The notes: a model not told the origin generated them from the letters alone. Shown: positions 25,235 to 33,450, counted from the first letter of the stretch. The stretch: 64,000 bases of DNA from M2408 sp040386975 (GCA_040386975.1 JAZKEO010000009.1:1-64000); one strand, 5' to 3'. Program-made: numbers and translations.

Positions 25235-26143
25235 ATGGAAGAAAATAAACAATTTGACGTAATAATAATTGGTGGAAGTTATGCTGGACTTTCAGCTGGA
25301 ATGGCTTTGGGTAGAGCTTTGAGAAAAGTTTTAATCATCGATAGCGGCAAACCGTGCAACATGCAAACACCTCATTCTCACAATTTCATTACTCAAGACG
25401 GAAAAACACCAAAAGAAATTTCATCACTCGCCAAACTGCAAGTTGAAAAATATGAAACTGTGAAATTTTACTCTGGTTTTGCTACAAATGGTCTGAAAAC
25501 TGAAAATGGATTTGAAATTACAACTCAATCAAAAGACAAATTCACAGCTAAAAAGTTAATTTTTGCCAGCGGAGTAAAAGATTTAATGCCTGACATAAAC
25601 GGATTTTCTGAATGTTGGGGAATTTCCGTAATTCACTGTCCTTATTGTCATGGTTATGAATACAAAAATGAAAAAACTGGAATTCTCTCAAATGGCGATA
25701 TGGCTTTTGAAACAGCGAAATTGATTCATAATTGGACGAAAGATTTAAGGATATTTACAAACGGAAAATCAACTTTCAGTGCTGAACAAGAAAATCAATT
25801 AAAAAAACACAAAATTGACATTATAGAAAACGAAATTGACTTTATAAAACACACACATGGTCAACTGGAAAGTCTTGTTTTTAATGACAAAACTTCCATA
25901 AAATTAACTGCTCTTTACGCAAAACCTGCTTTTGAACAACATTGTGATATTCCGCTACAATTGGACTGCGAATTTACTGAATACAGCTTATTAAAAGTTG
26001 ATCCTTTTCAAAAAACAAATGTGGAAGGCGTTTTTGCCTGTGGAGATAATACAACTATGTTGCGAACTGTTTCAAATGCAGTAGCAATGGGAGGATTGGC
26101 AGGCGTTATGGCAAGTCGAGAATTAATCAGTGAAGAATTTTAA
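25235..26143 (+). CDS. Thioredoxin-reductase-like FAD oxidoreductase
   Basis: Two-domain flavin disulfide reductase of 302 residues. The FAD site is VIIIGGSYAGLSAGMALGRA (residues 9-28), and the C-terminal FAD contact is VEGVFACGDNT. The redox pair Cys135-Cys138 is in HCPYCHGYE, the form seen in stand-alone TrxR-like proteins. The NAD(P) loop (GILSNGDMAFETA) departs from the GxGxxA pattern of true thioredoxin reductases, a deviation common in this subgroup. It could reduce a small thiol carrier or oxidise a dithiol; partner unknown. It sits among small genes on the same strand. Confidence 0.85.
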   Translation: MEENKQFDVIIIGGSYAGLSAGMALGRALRKVLIIDSGKPCNMQTPHSHNFITQDGKTPKEISSLAKLQVEKYETVKFYSGFATNGLKTENGFEITTQSKDKFTAKKLIFASGVKDLMPDINGFSECWGISVIHCPYCHGYEYKNEKTGILSNGDMAFETAKLIHNWTKDLRIFTNGKSTFSAEQENQLKKHKIDIIENEIDFIKHTHGQLESLVFNDKTSIKLTALYAKPAFEQHCDIPLQLDCEFTEYSLLKVDPFQKTNVEGVFACGDNTTMLRTVSNAVAMGGLAGVMASRELISEEF

Positions 26144-26166
26144 ACTCTGTTAAAACACTTTAAAGA

Positions 26167-26589
26167 ATGAAAGAGATTGAAATAAATACAGACAAAAATC
26201 AACTCGATATTAATTTTATAAACGAGTTTATTTCAAATTCATATTGGGCAAAAGGAAGAACATTGCAAACAATGCAAACTTGTATTGACAATTCCTTAAA
26301 TTTTGGAATTTATCTCAACAAAAAACAAATTGGTTTTGCTCGAGTTGTAAGTGACTATGGACAATTTGCATATATCATGGATCTTTTTATTCAGGAAGAT
26401 TACCGAGGCAATTCCTATTCAAAAATGTTAATGAAATATATCATGGAATATGAAAAACTAAAGGATGTTAATATCTGGAGACTTGTTACTCGTGACGCTC
26501 AACAATTATATAAACAATATGGTTTTGAAGTAATTGCAAAACCAGAAAATTTTATGGAGCTAATAAAAAATAAACCAGAAATCTTTTAA
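26167..26589 (+). CDS. GNAT family N-acetyltransferase
   Basis: 140-residue GCN5-like acetyltransferase. Core signatures: FARVVSDYGQFAYIMDLFIQ (beta 4), the acetyl-CoA loop EDYRGNSYSKMLMKYIME (R-G-x-S-x-S, a variant of RGxGxG), and the ending WRLVTRDAQQLYKQYGFEVI. This variant is common in small Bacteroidota and Bacillota acetyltransferases of unknown substrate. It follows the flavoprotein by 23 bases and precedes a DUF1398 gene by 16. Confidence 0.85.
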   Translation: MKEIEINTDKNQLDINFINEFISNSYWAKGRTLQTMQTCIDNSLNFGIYLNKKQIGFARVVSDYGQFAYIMDLFIQEDYRGNSYSKMLMKYIMEYEKLKDVNIWRLVTRDAQQLYKQYGFEVIAKPENFMELIKNKPEIF

Positions 26590-26605
26590 TTAAAACACAA
26601 TTTAA

Positions 26606-26995
26606 ATGTTTACTTTAGAACAAATACAAAATGCTCATAGCAAAGTCAAATCTGGAGCAGACTTTCCTGCATATATTCAAGATCTTAAAAAATTAGGATT
26701 AACTCATTATGAATCGTTTGTCGAAGATGGACATGCAGAATTTTTTGGGATAAATAATTTTAAAATTTCAAGTCCAGTGAAATATTATAATTTGCCAATT
26801 GCAAAAGATTCCAATTCCCAACAATTTAAACTTGATCTTAAATCTCATCAAGAAGGTAAAACGGATTACCTGACTTTTTGCAAAGATTGTGCTAATTCTG
26901 GAGTTGAAAAGTGGCAAGTTAGTATCGAAAAAATGACTTGCACCTATTTTGATTTACAAGGAAATGAAATCTTAATGGAACAAATTCCGAGTTAA
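26606..26995 (+). CDS. DUF1398 family protein
   Basis: 129 residues matching the YbcV/DUF1398 family by pattern: FTLEQIQNAHSKVKSGADFP, YIQDLKKLGLTHYESFVEDG, LKSHQEGKTDYLTFCKDCAN, SGVEKWQVSIEKMTCTYFDL. Function is unknown for the family. The conserved FCxxCA... GVEKW stretch is present. Soluble, no signal peptide. Only two bases separate it from the next start codon, so they are cotranscribed. Confidence 0.8.
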   Translation: MFTLEQIQNAHSKVKSGADFPAYIQDLKKLGLTHYESFVEDGHAEFFGINNFKISSPVKYYNLPIAKDSNSQQFKLDLKSHQEGKTDYLTFCKDCANSGVEKWQVSIEKMTCTYFDLQGNEILMEQIPS

Positions 26996-26997
26996 AT

Positions 26998-27345
26998 ATG
27001 ACCAAAATAGAACTCGCGAAAGCATTCTCAAACGGAGAATTTGAAAAAACGTTTGAATTTATTTCAGAAAATGCTGAATGGATTGTTATCGAAGAAGATA
27101 AATTTATCGGTAAACAAGCAATTATCGACAATTGCAAACAAGTTGAAATGTACTTTAAATCAGTAACTTGTGACTTTAAAACCTTAAATATAATTTCTGA
27201 AGGAAACAAAATTGCAATCAACGGAACAGCCGAATTTTTTAGGGAAGATAAATCAATTTCTTTTGTATCTGCATGCGATATTTACGAGTTTAACGAAAAA
27301 AGTCAAATACAAAAAATCACTTCTTATTGCATTCAAAGAAGCTAA
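26998..27345 (+). CDS. NTF2/SnoaL-like small protein
   Basis: 115 residues with the cone-shaped NTF2-like fold pattern: an N-terminal helix (KIELAKAFSNGEFEKTFEFI), WIVIEEDKFIGKQAIIDNCK, and antiparallel strands (TLNIISEGNKIAINGTAEFF, FVSACDIYEFNEKSQIQKI). Members bind or convert small ligands; here no catalytic dyad stands out. Its start lies two bases past the DUF1398 stop. It ends 12 bases from the convergent tetR gene. Confidence 0.7.
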   Translation: MTKIELAKAFSNGEFEKTFEFISENAEWIVIEEDKFIGKQAIIDNCKQVEMYFKSVTCDFKTLNIISEGNKIAINGTAEFFREDKSISFVSACDIYEFNEKSQIQKITSYCIQRS

Positions 27346-27357
27346 TTTTTTTCTTGT

Positions 27358-28029
27358 TCAATCAAGAATTTTAAAAAGTAAATCTTCCAAAAATAATTGC
27401 GTGAAATTTGGTTTTTTCACAGACTGAATATCTGTAAGTCGAGGTAAATTTTGAAGAAAATATTGCTGATTGTGTGACGTTTCTATTAATGTTGTACTTA
27501 AGGATCGTGGAAATTTATAGTTAGGCTTATAATCCGAAATCAATTCAGCAATTTTTGCACATAAATCTTTATAAGGCTTAAAAACTTCACTTTTATTAAT
27601 TTCAGCAACTTCTTTCGTTAAATATACTTTACTACTTTCAGCAAGAACAATCTGATTTAAATAATTGGTGTTGTAATCTGTTTGCCCAATTCCAATTGAT
27701 AAATCTTGTGTAAGCAATTGAATAATAATTTTCAACTTCTCCTTACTGTCATTTATGTTCTCAATTTTATAACTAAGTAAAAACTCCATAAAATTCCAAT
27801 ACCAATTTAAAATATAGAGTAAAAGTCTGTGCTTATTTTCAAAATACCTATAAATTGTTGCCTCGGTACTATTAATTTCAACTGCTAATTTTTTAAATGT
27901 AAATTGTTCAAAACCTAATTCATAAATTAAGTTTATTGCTGTTTTTACAATAAGCTTTCCCAACTCGCTACTTTCTGGGTTACGTAAAAATATTTTGTCG
28001 TTTATGTCAAACTTTAACTGAAACTCCAT
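27358..28029 (-). CDS. TetR family transcriptional regulator
   Basis: Probable repressor of 223 residues. The helix-turn-helix region is KLIVKTAINLIYELGFEQFT then FKKLAVEINSTEATIYRYFE, the typical TetR start with IYRYFENK. The C-terminal ligand domain is AT-rich and unassigned. In-frame ATGs exist at 28104, 28041 and 28029. The -7 box at 28047-28054 would put the transcript start near 28040, so 28029 (MEFQLKFD) is the best start. It is divergent from bestrophin, and the shared 146-base spacer holds ATAGTA/TACTAT palindromes, so it likely represses bestrophin-carbonic anhydrase and itself. Confidence 0.85.
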   Translation of the reverse strand: MEFQLKFDINDKIFLRNPESSELGKLIVKTAINLIYELGFEQFTFKKLAVEINSTEATIYRYFENKHRLLLYILNWYWNFMEFLLSYKIENINDSKEKLKIIIQLLTQDLSIGIGQTDYNTNYLNQIVLAESSKVYLTKEVAEINKSEVFKPYKDLCAKIAELISDYKPNYKFPRSLSTTLIETSHNQQYFLQNLPRLTDIQSVKKPNFTQLFLEDLLFKILD

Positions 28030-28046
28030 ATTAATGTACATTTTGA

Positions 28047-28079
28047 CAAAGATAGTAATTATTAAAAATTGAATAGCAA
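28047..28079 (-). promoter_or_regulatory. tetR promoter
   Basis: Minus strand -7 TATCTTTG (28054-28047) and -33 TTG (28079-28077), 22-base spacer. The -7 box directly adjoins an ATAGTA half-site (28052-28057). Confidence 0.55.
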
Positions 28080-28113
28080 TAATATAATAAAAAAAAATTA
28101 ACAATTATTTACA

Positions 28114-28152
28114 ATAGTAATACTATCATTTTAAAATGTTTTACTATTTTTG
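28114..28152. promoter_or_regulatory. Candidate TetR operators and bestrophin promoter
   Basis: ATAGTA-A-TACTAT (28114-28126) is a perfect palindrome, CATTTTAAAATG (28127-28138) is a second one directly beside it, and TACTAT (28142-28147) overlaps the -7 box TATTTTTG (28145-28152) of bestrophin. A further ATAGTA (28052-28057) overlaps the tetR -7 box. One half-site word at both promoters fits a shared autoregulated operator. Confidence 0.55.
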
Positions 28153-28175
28153 TCTTGCTAAATAATTAAATTGCG

Positions 28176-29069
28176 ATGTTAATAACGAATAAAATTCCAG
28201 CAAAATACATTTTAAGTAAAGTTAAACTTGAAATAGTTTATGTTTCAATTATTGGTCTTTTAGTTCACTTTTTAACAACAAGATATAAGCATGTTATACC
28301 AGAAATGCCAATTGCAATACCTGCTTTTATTGGTACAGCAATTTCGGTAATTTTATCTTTCAAACTAAATCAATCCTATGATAGATGGTGGGAAGCAAGA
28401 AAAATTTGGGGTAGTATTGTAAATGATAGCAGAACTTTAATCTTACAACTTCAAACCTTCCTTCCAATTGATCTTAAAAATGAAATTAAAGAAATTGCAT
28501 TTAGACATATTGCTTGGTGCTACAGTTTGGGTCAAAGTTTAAGAGGCTTAAATCCAAAAGACAATTTAGAACAATTTGTTTCGGAAAAAGACTTTGATAA
28601 ACTGAAAAATCATACTAATATTCCACTTGCGCTACTTCAGCAAAATGCACTTCAAATTAAAGCATTAAAAGAAAAGGGAAATTTGGACATTTTTAGTTTG
28701 ATCCAAATTAATAACACTTTTGTCAATTTTTCTAACGAAATGGGAATGGCTGAAAGAATTAAAAGCACTATTTTCCCGGTAACTTACCGTCTTTTTTTAC
28801 ATTTCTTTATCTATGTTTTTGTAATTACACTTTCAGTTGCATTGAGAGATATTGAAAGTTATTATGAAATGCCTTTGTTACTTGTTATTTCTTTAGCGTT
28901 TTTCATTTTGGAAAAGTCTGCAACTCATTTGCAAGATCCATTTATGAACAGACCAACAGATACAGCCATGACTACAATTTCTCGCACCATTGAAATAAAT
29001 ATCAAACAAATTTTAGAGGAAAAAGAAGTGCCAGAACCTTTAAAACCGAATGGTTATTATGCTCTTTAA
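28176..29069 (+). CDS. Bestrophin-like anion channel
   Basis: Integral inner-membrane channel of the bestrophin/UPF0187 family, 297 residues. Hallmarks: an N-terminal helix after ILSKVKLEIVYVSIIGLLVH, AIPAFIGTAISVILSFKLNQ, then SYDRWWEARKIWGSIVNDSR, the highly conserved RWWEAR-W stretch behind the neck, and the C-terminal LLLVISLAFFILEKSATHLQ then DPFMNRPTDTAMTTISRTIE, equivalent to the DPF motif. Bacterial relatives form pentameric channels; some conduct cations, while plant and algal members carry chloride or bicarbonate. A carbonic anhydrase gene follows after 54 bases, suggesting bicarbonate flux here. Confidence 0.9.
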   Translation: MLITNKIPAKYILSKVKLEIVYVSIIGLLVHFLTTRYKHVIPEMPIAIPAFIGTAISVILSFKLNQSYDRWWEARKIWGSIVNDSRTLILQLQTFLPIDLKNEIKEIAFRHIAWCYSLGQSLRGLNPKDNLEQFVSEKDFDKLKNHTNIPLALLQQNALQIKALKEKGNLDIFSLIQINNTFVNFSNEMGMAERIKSTIFPVTYRLFLHFFIYVFVITLSVALRDIESYYEMPLLLVISLAFFILEKSATHLQDPFMNRPTDTAMTTISRTIEINIKQILEEKEVPEPLKPNGYYAL

Positions 29070-29123
29070 AAGTAAAATTTATAAAATATAATCTTAATAA
29101 ATATAAACTAAAACAAATCCAAA

Positions 29124-29747
29124 ATGCACACACAAACGAAAGAAACTCAAACAAGCTTAACACCTCAACAATCTTTTCAAATTTTGAAAGATGGAAATGA
29201 GCGATTTGTTAACAATTTAAAAGCAAATAGAAATTTATTGCAACAGGTAAACGACACAGCAGAAGGTCAATTTCCTTTTGCAACAATTTTGAGTTGTATC
29301 GACAGTAGAACTTCAGCCGAACTAATTTTCGATCAAGGTCTTGGCGATATTTTTAGTATTCGTATTGCAGGAAACATTTTAAATGAAGACATTTTGGGAA
29401 GCATGGAATTTGCTACAAAAGTTGTTGGTACAAAAATTTTGGTCGTTCTCGGCCACACCAAATGTGGAGCAATTGTTGGAGCATGTAATCATGTAGAAAT
29501 GGGGAATTTAACAACGCTTCTTAACAAAGTAAAACCAGCAATTTTAGCAGAAAACGAAACAAAAGAAAACAGAACTGGTAGCAACCCTGAGTTTGTAAAA
29601 AATGTTACATCAATAAATGTAGATTTAACTATCGCCCGAATTCGTAATGAAAGTTCAATTATTGCTGAACTTGAAAAGCAAGGAGAAATAAAAATTATTG
29701 GAGGACTTTACGAAGTTGAAACTGGAAAAGTGGTATTTTACGAATAA
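29124..29747 (+). CDS. Beta-class carbonic anhydrase
   Basis: Zinc enzyme interconverting CO2 and bicarbonate, 207 residues. Zinc ligands Cys58, His111 and Cys114 and the Asp60-Arg62 dyad are present in SCIDSRTSAELIFDQGLGDI and VVLGHTKCGAIVGA. IRIAGNILNEDILGSMEFA is the usual subunit-interface stretch. No clear signal peptide (the N-terminus MHTQTKETQTSLTPQQSFQI is polar), so cytoplasmic. It is the second gene of the bestrophin unit, probably under the same TetR control; the pair would couple CO2 hydration to bicarbonate movement. Confidence 0.93.
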   Translation: MHTQTKETQTSLTPQQSFQILKDGNERFVNNLKANRNLLQQVNDTAEGQFPFATILSCIDSRTSAELIFDQGLGDIFSIRIAGNILNEDILGSMEFATKVVGTKILVVLGHTKCGAIVGACNHVEMGNLTTLLNKVKPAILAENETKENRTGSNPEFVKNVTSINVDLTIARIRNESSIIAELEKQGEIKIIGGLYEVETGKVVFYE

Positions 29748-30057
29748 GAGATTTACTAGTTTATTTTGCAATAACTTTTTTAAATTTTACAGAAAATTGT
29801 TAATATGTTCTTCTTATTGAAAGAAAATTCGTATTATTGTATTATACGAATGTAATTTAAACTAAAGTAGTTTTTGTTCGTCAATGGTTTTATAAAGTGT
29901 GGTTTCCCATCTTTGTTGTTTTCGTAGTCAGTTTTTTGTTATTTGAGCATTAAATTTTCAAATCATGTTTTGTGAAAAAGTCTAGTTTAGACTTGTTGCT
30001 TAAAATTATTAATGAAGGCAGAACAAAACATCTCAATCAAATATCAGTAAAAACTCC
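29748..30057. other. Intergenic region with two small inverted repeats
   Basis: 310 AT-rich bases. ATTCGTAT (29827-29834) pairs with ATACGAAT (29844-29851), and AAGTCTA (29978-29984) pairs with TAGACTT (29988-29994). I see no convincing gene and no exact TAnnTTTG element before the kinase at 30058. Confidence 0.5.
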
Positions 30058-31254
30058 ATGGAAAATAAACAGGAAAAAACAAAAATTCTTAAAAATAAGT
30101 ATATCCCAACAACTGAATTCTATAGTCAAATTGTTGACAGCTTACAAGATTATTCCATTTTCACTTTAGATAAAGAGTTCAACATAAATAGTTGGAGTTC
30201 TGGCTCAACAAATATATTTGGCTATGAAACAGACGAAGTCATTGGAGAGCCTTTTGATTTAATATTTACTGAAGATGATTTAAAAAGCCGTATCCCAAAA
30301 CGAGAAATTGAAATCTCCTTAAAAGAAGGTCGAGCAACTGATAATAGATGGCATATTAAAAAGGATAAAAGTTTATTTTATGCTTACGGTTTGGTTTTCC
30401 CACTCTATGGTTTAGATGGTGATTTATTGGGATATGTAAAGATTTTACGTGACTTAACTGATAGAAAACAGTCAGAAGATGCAATAAAAAAATATATTGG
30501 CGAATTAGAAGATCTAAATACTCACAAAGAAAGTGTTTTAGCAATTCTTTCACACGATTTAAGGAGTCCACTTTCAGCTATTATCGGAACGGCAAAATAT
30601 TTGAAAGAAAACTTTCAAAAGATGAAGCCAGAAGCTGCTCAAGAAATGCTTGATTTACTTTATAAATCTTCTCTAGATGAATTAAATATGCTAGATTATT
30701 TGGTTGAATGGGCAAGAATTAAATACGCCGCCGATGTATTCTCACCAACAAAAATAAAACTAACAGACTACATTGATAAAGTCTTTGAAACCTTAAACGA
30801 AACAGCCTCAATAAACACCATAAATCTTCATCATGAAATTGAAGCAGATACATCCGTATTTGCTGATGGAAAAATGTTAATTTCTATTATTCAAAACATT
30901 GTTTCAAATGCAATAAAACATACAGAAAAAGGGGGAAAGATAATTGTTTCAGCCAAAACTAATGATGATAAAATTATTGTTCAAGTAAAAGACACTGGTG
31001 TTGGAATGTCTAAAGAAATTTTACAAAAACTTTTCACACCCCAAATGAAAACACTTTCAGAAACAAGAAAAAAAAATAAAGGTGCGGGAATAGGGTTACT
31101 TTTAGTGAAAGGCTTTTTAGAAAAAAATGGGGGAGAAATTTGGGTAGAAAGTGTTGAAAATGAAGGCTCTTCATTTTACTTTACCTTACCAATTGAAAAA
31201 CCTTTGTATAAAATTGGTAGTTCAGACGAAATTATGTTTGATGAAAGTGCCTAA
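30058..31254 (+). CDS. PAS-domain sensor histidine kinase
   Basis: Soluble two-component kinase, 398 residues, no membrane helix. The PAS domain (about 18-135) starts FYSQIVDSLQDYSIFTLDKE and includes NIFGYETDEVIGEPFDLIFT. A PAC-like segment YVKILRDLTDRKQSEDAIKK follows. The HisKA motif is SHDLRSPLSA with the phospho-accepting His near 165. The ATPase has the N box NIVSNAIKHTEKGG, G1 DTGVGMS and G2 GAGIGLLLVKGF. No response regulator is adjacent, so its partner is elsewhere or the regulator at 34708 is shared. Redox, oxygen or small-ligand sensing by PAS is possible, but no heme or flavin residue pattern is evident. Confidence 0.9.
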   Translation: MENKQEKTKILKNKYIPTTEFYSQIVDSLQDYSIFTLDKEFNINSWSSGSTNIFGYETDEVIGEPFDLIFTEDDLKSRIPKREIEISLKEGRATDNRWHIKKDKSLFYAYGLVFPLYGLDGDLLGYVKILRDLTDRKQSEDAIKKYIGELEDLNTHKESVLAILSHDLRSPLSAIIGTAKYLKENFQKMKPEAAQEMLDLLYKSSLDELNMLDYLVEWARIKYAADVFSPTKIKLTDYIDKVFETLNETASINTINLHHEIEADTSVFADGKMLISIIQNIVSNAIKHTEKGGKIIVSAKTNDDKIIVQVKDTGVGMSKEILQKLFTPQMKTLSETRKKNKGAGIGLLLVKGFLEKNGGEIWVESVENEGSSFYFTLPIEKPLYKIGSSDEIMFDESA

Positions 31255-31363
31255 TTTTAAACTGTTTTTTAAAAAACTGCTTTCAATACTAAACTATCTA
31301 AACGAATTCCTTTTCCAAAAAAATACTATCTTAGCCTTAAGAATTCTATAAAACATATATTAT

Positions 31364-31864
31364 ATGAAAAAAACAACTTTATTCCTTGCGGGAATGGTAG
31401 CGACATTTTGTTTTGGCTTCGGCTTCAAAACGATCATCACAGACGACAACAAAGAACTTAACATATCAAATAAAAACGTAAAAAAAGAACAAATGAGATT
31501 AGGAGCATTTTCAATTAGTTTAAGCGTAAAAAACCTTAAAGTTTCAAAAGAGTTTTATGAAAACCTAGGTTTTAAAGCTTTTGCTGGAGCTATGGAACAA
31601 AATTACCTCATCATGAAAAATGGGAGTACAATTATCGGGATATTTCAAGGCATGTTTCAAGGAAACATGTTAACATTCAATCCAGGTTGGGACGAAAATG
31701 CTAAAAACCTTGATTCCTTTGATGACATTAGAGAAATTCAAAAAAGCCTAAAAGGAAATGGAATTAAATTAACTAGTGAAGCTGACGAAAAAACAACAGG
31801 TCCAGCAAGTTTGACCTTAACTGATCCAGATGGGAATGTAATTTTACTTGATCAACATCGTTAA
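31364..31864 (+). CDS. VOC (glyoxalase-fold) protein with export signal
   Basis: 166 residues. The C-terminal part (about 48-166) is a vicinal-oxygen-chelate domain: AFSISLSVKNLKVSKEFYEN, LGFKAFAG, TSEADEKTTGPASLTLTDPD, GNVILLDQHR. Unusually for this mostly cytoplasmic family, an N-terminal hydrophobic segment (MKKTTLFLAGMVATFCFGFG) and a 25-residue polar linker precede it, so the domain may be periplasmic or membrane-tethered. Metal ligands cannot be fixed with confidence. A TATCTTAG element near 31327 is a weak promoter match. OsmC follows after 28 bases. Confidence 0.75.
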   Translation: MKKTTLFLAGMVATFCFGFGFKTIITDDNKELNISNKNVKKEQMRLGAFSISLSVKNLKVSKEFYENLGFKAFAGAMEQNYLIMKNGSTIIGIFQGMFQGNMLTFNPGWDENAKNLDSFDDIREIQKSLKGNGIKLTSEADEKTTGPASLTLTDPDGNVILLDQHR

Positions 31865-31892
31865 ATTCGTTTAAAGCAGAAAATGAAATAAT

Positions 31893-32366
31893 ATGACTAA
31901 AGAACATATTTACAATGCAACAATTAAATGGACAGGGAATAAAGGAACTGGTACAGATAATTATAGAACCTATGAAAGATGTCATGATATACTTATTGAA
32001 AATAAAACTACTATTTTAGGTTCTTCTGACACTGCTTTTCGAGGTGACAAGACAAAACACAATCCAGAAGATTTATTAGTTTCTTCAATTTCCTCGTGTC
32101 ATATGCTTTGGTATTTGCATTTATGTTCTGATGCTGGTGTGATAGTAGTTGATTATGTTGATAATGCAACAGGAATTATGCTTGAAACCACAAACGGTGG
32201 TGGACAATTTACTGAAGTTACCTTAAATCCAATTGTTACTGTAAAAGAAAATTCAATGATAGAAAAAGCTATTGAATTACACAAAAAAGCAAACGAATTA
32301 TGTTTTATTGCAAAATCAGTTAATTTCCCAGTATATCATAAAGCTATAGCAAAAACAATTAACTAA
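31893..32366 (+). CDS. OsmC family peroxiredoxin
   Basis: Cysteine-based hydroperoxide-detoxifying protein of the OsmC/Ohr fold, 157 residues. Signs: IKWTGNKGTGTDNYRTYERC, FRGDKTKHNPEDLLVSSISS and CHMLWYLHLC with the peroxidatic Cys69, then the second conserved Cys137 in NELCFIAKSVNFPV. Length and motif order match the YhfA/OsmC-like group. Reductant is typically lipoamide or a thiol; unknown here. Its neighbours (exported VOC protein, YdeI) suggest a stress theme. Confidence 0.88.
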   Translation: MTKEHIYNATIKWTGNKGTGTDNYRTYERCHDILIENKTTILGSSDTAFRGDKTKHNPEDLLVSSISSCHMLWYLHLCSDAGVIVVDYVDNATGIMLETTNGGGQFTEVTLNPIVTVKENSMIEKAIELHKKANELCFIAKSVNFPVYHKAIAKTIN

Positions 32367-32379
32367 AAATCATTAGCTC

Positions 32380-32562
32380 ATGCTTGCAAAAGAAGACATA
32401 AAAGACGGTGATTTCTGTGAAGTAATCGGCGGAACCCACAAAACAAAATCAGGTATAGCGAGAGATTTAAATATCAGTAAAACGGGACATCTCACAGTAA
32501 CAATTGTTCAAGAAAATGGCGTGAGATTTAAAACTTTAGCTAAAAACGTTAAACTTAAATGA
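32380..32562 (+). CDS. KOW/SH3-like mini-protein
   Basis: 60 residues. The sequence DGDFCEVIGGTHKTKSGIAR then DLNISKTGHLTVTIVQENGV and FKTLAKNVKLK reads as a KOW motif (GDxVxVxxGxxKGxxGxV) and an SH3-like barrel, as in ribosomal protein L24 or the NusG C-terminus. It may bind RNA or a ribosomal partner. The stop overlaps the next start (ATGA), so the two are translationally coupled. The fold call is by motif only. Confidence 0.6.
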   Translation: MLAKEDIKDGDFCEVIGGTHKTKSGIARDLNISKTGHLTVTIVQENGVRFKTLAKNVKLK

Positions 32563-32774
32563 AAGAATTAAAACAGCACATACTAGCAATTTGCAATAAA
32601 AAAATTCAACAAAAAGGAGAAAATGTTGGCTTGTCATTTTATGCCTTTTTTGAAAATCGGAACACTAATCCAACACAATTATTGGAAGTCGCAACTTGGT
32701 GGATTATGGAAAAAAAGCTTGATCATTTTGAAAAAGCATGTAAAATAAGAAATCTTGTTCAAGAAATAAAGTAA
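32559..32774 (+). CDS. Small hypothetical protein
   Basis: 71 residues, coupled by a 4-base overlap to the KOW-like gene. Helical and charged: MKELKQHILAICNKKIQQKG, LSFYAFFENRNTNPTQLLEV, WWIMEKKLDHFEKACKIRNL. No recognised domain, no signal or membrane helix. The tight coupling suggests that the two products act together, which is an inference. Confidence 0.6.
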   Translation: MKELKQHILAICNKKIQQKGENVGLSFYAFFENRNTNPTQLLEVATWWIMEKKLDHFEKACKIRNLVQEIK

Positions 32775-32779
32775 ACAAT

Positions 32780-33358
32780 ATGGAGAAAATGGAAAAAGAA
32801 ACTTTTTGTCCTACAAATCAAGAAGAATGGAGACAATGGTTGCAAGAAAATCATCAATCAAAACAGTCTATTTGGTTGCTTTGTTATAAAAAAAATTCCG
32901 GTAAACCATCCATCTCTTGGAGCGATGCTGTTGATCAAGCACTTTGCTTTGGCTGGATTGATAGTACTCGTAAATCGATCGACAGCGATTCCTTTATTCA
33001 ATATTTTGGAAAAAGAAAAGCAAACGGAACTTGGTCAAAAATTAACAAAGAAAAAATAAAACACTTAATTGCTACAAAACAAATGACACAAGCAGGTTTT
33101 GATAGTATTGAAACCGCAAAACAAAATGGCTCTTGGACAATTTTAGATGAAGTGGAAGAATTAATTATACCTAAAGATTTAGAAAAAGAATTTGAAAACT
33201 ATGCTGGCTCCAAAGATTTCTTTTTAAGTTTAAGTAAATCTGTAAGGAAAATGGCATTAGCTTGGATTGTATTTGCAAAACAAGAAAATACTCGCCAAAA
33301 ACGGATTAGGGAAATTGCTGAACGTTCATCACAAAAAATAATACCTAAACAGTTTTAG
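32780..33358 (+). CDS. YdeI/OmpD-associated family protein
   Basis: 192 residues of the YdeI (BOF-like, formerly OmpD-associated) family. Signatures: TNQEEWRQWLQENHQSKQSI WLLCYKKNSGKP, SWSDAVDQALCFGWIDSTRK, FGKRKANGTWSKINKEKIKH, and the C-terminal ALAWIVFAKQENTRQKRIRE. The GWIDS and WSKIN motifs are diagnostic. Function unclear; in enterobacteria relatives are linked to peroxide and polymyxin tolerance. Start ambiguous between 32780 and the ATG three codons later. It follows the 71-residue gene by 5 bases. Confidence 0.85.
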   Translation: MEKMEKETFCPTNQEEWRQWLQENHQSKQSIWLLCYKKNSGKPSISWSDAVDQALCFGWIDSTRKSIDSDSFIQYFGKRKANGTWSKINKEKIKHLIATKQMTQAGFDSIETAKQNGSWTILDEVEELIIPKDLEKEFENYAGSKDFFLSLSKSVRKMALAWIVFAKQENTRQKRIREIAERSSQKIIPKQF

Positions 33359-33403
33359 ACGAACGCAGCTTCGTGATTTTCAGAAAGATAATTTAAAATT
33401 TGA

Positions 33404-33433
33404 TTTGATTTTTAAAATTAATTATTACCTTTA
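33404..33433 (+). promoter_or_regulatory. Promoter of the globin-fold kinase gene
   Basis: TTTG (33404-33407), 18-base spacer, TACCTTTA (33426-33433), one base from consensus; ATG 17 bases later. Confidence 0.5.
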
Positions 33434-33450
33434 ACAAAAGCTATTCAAAA

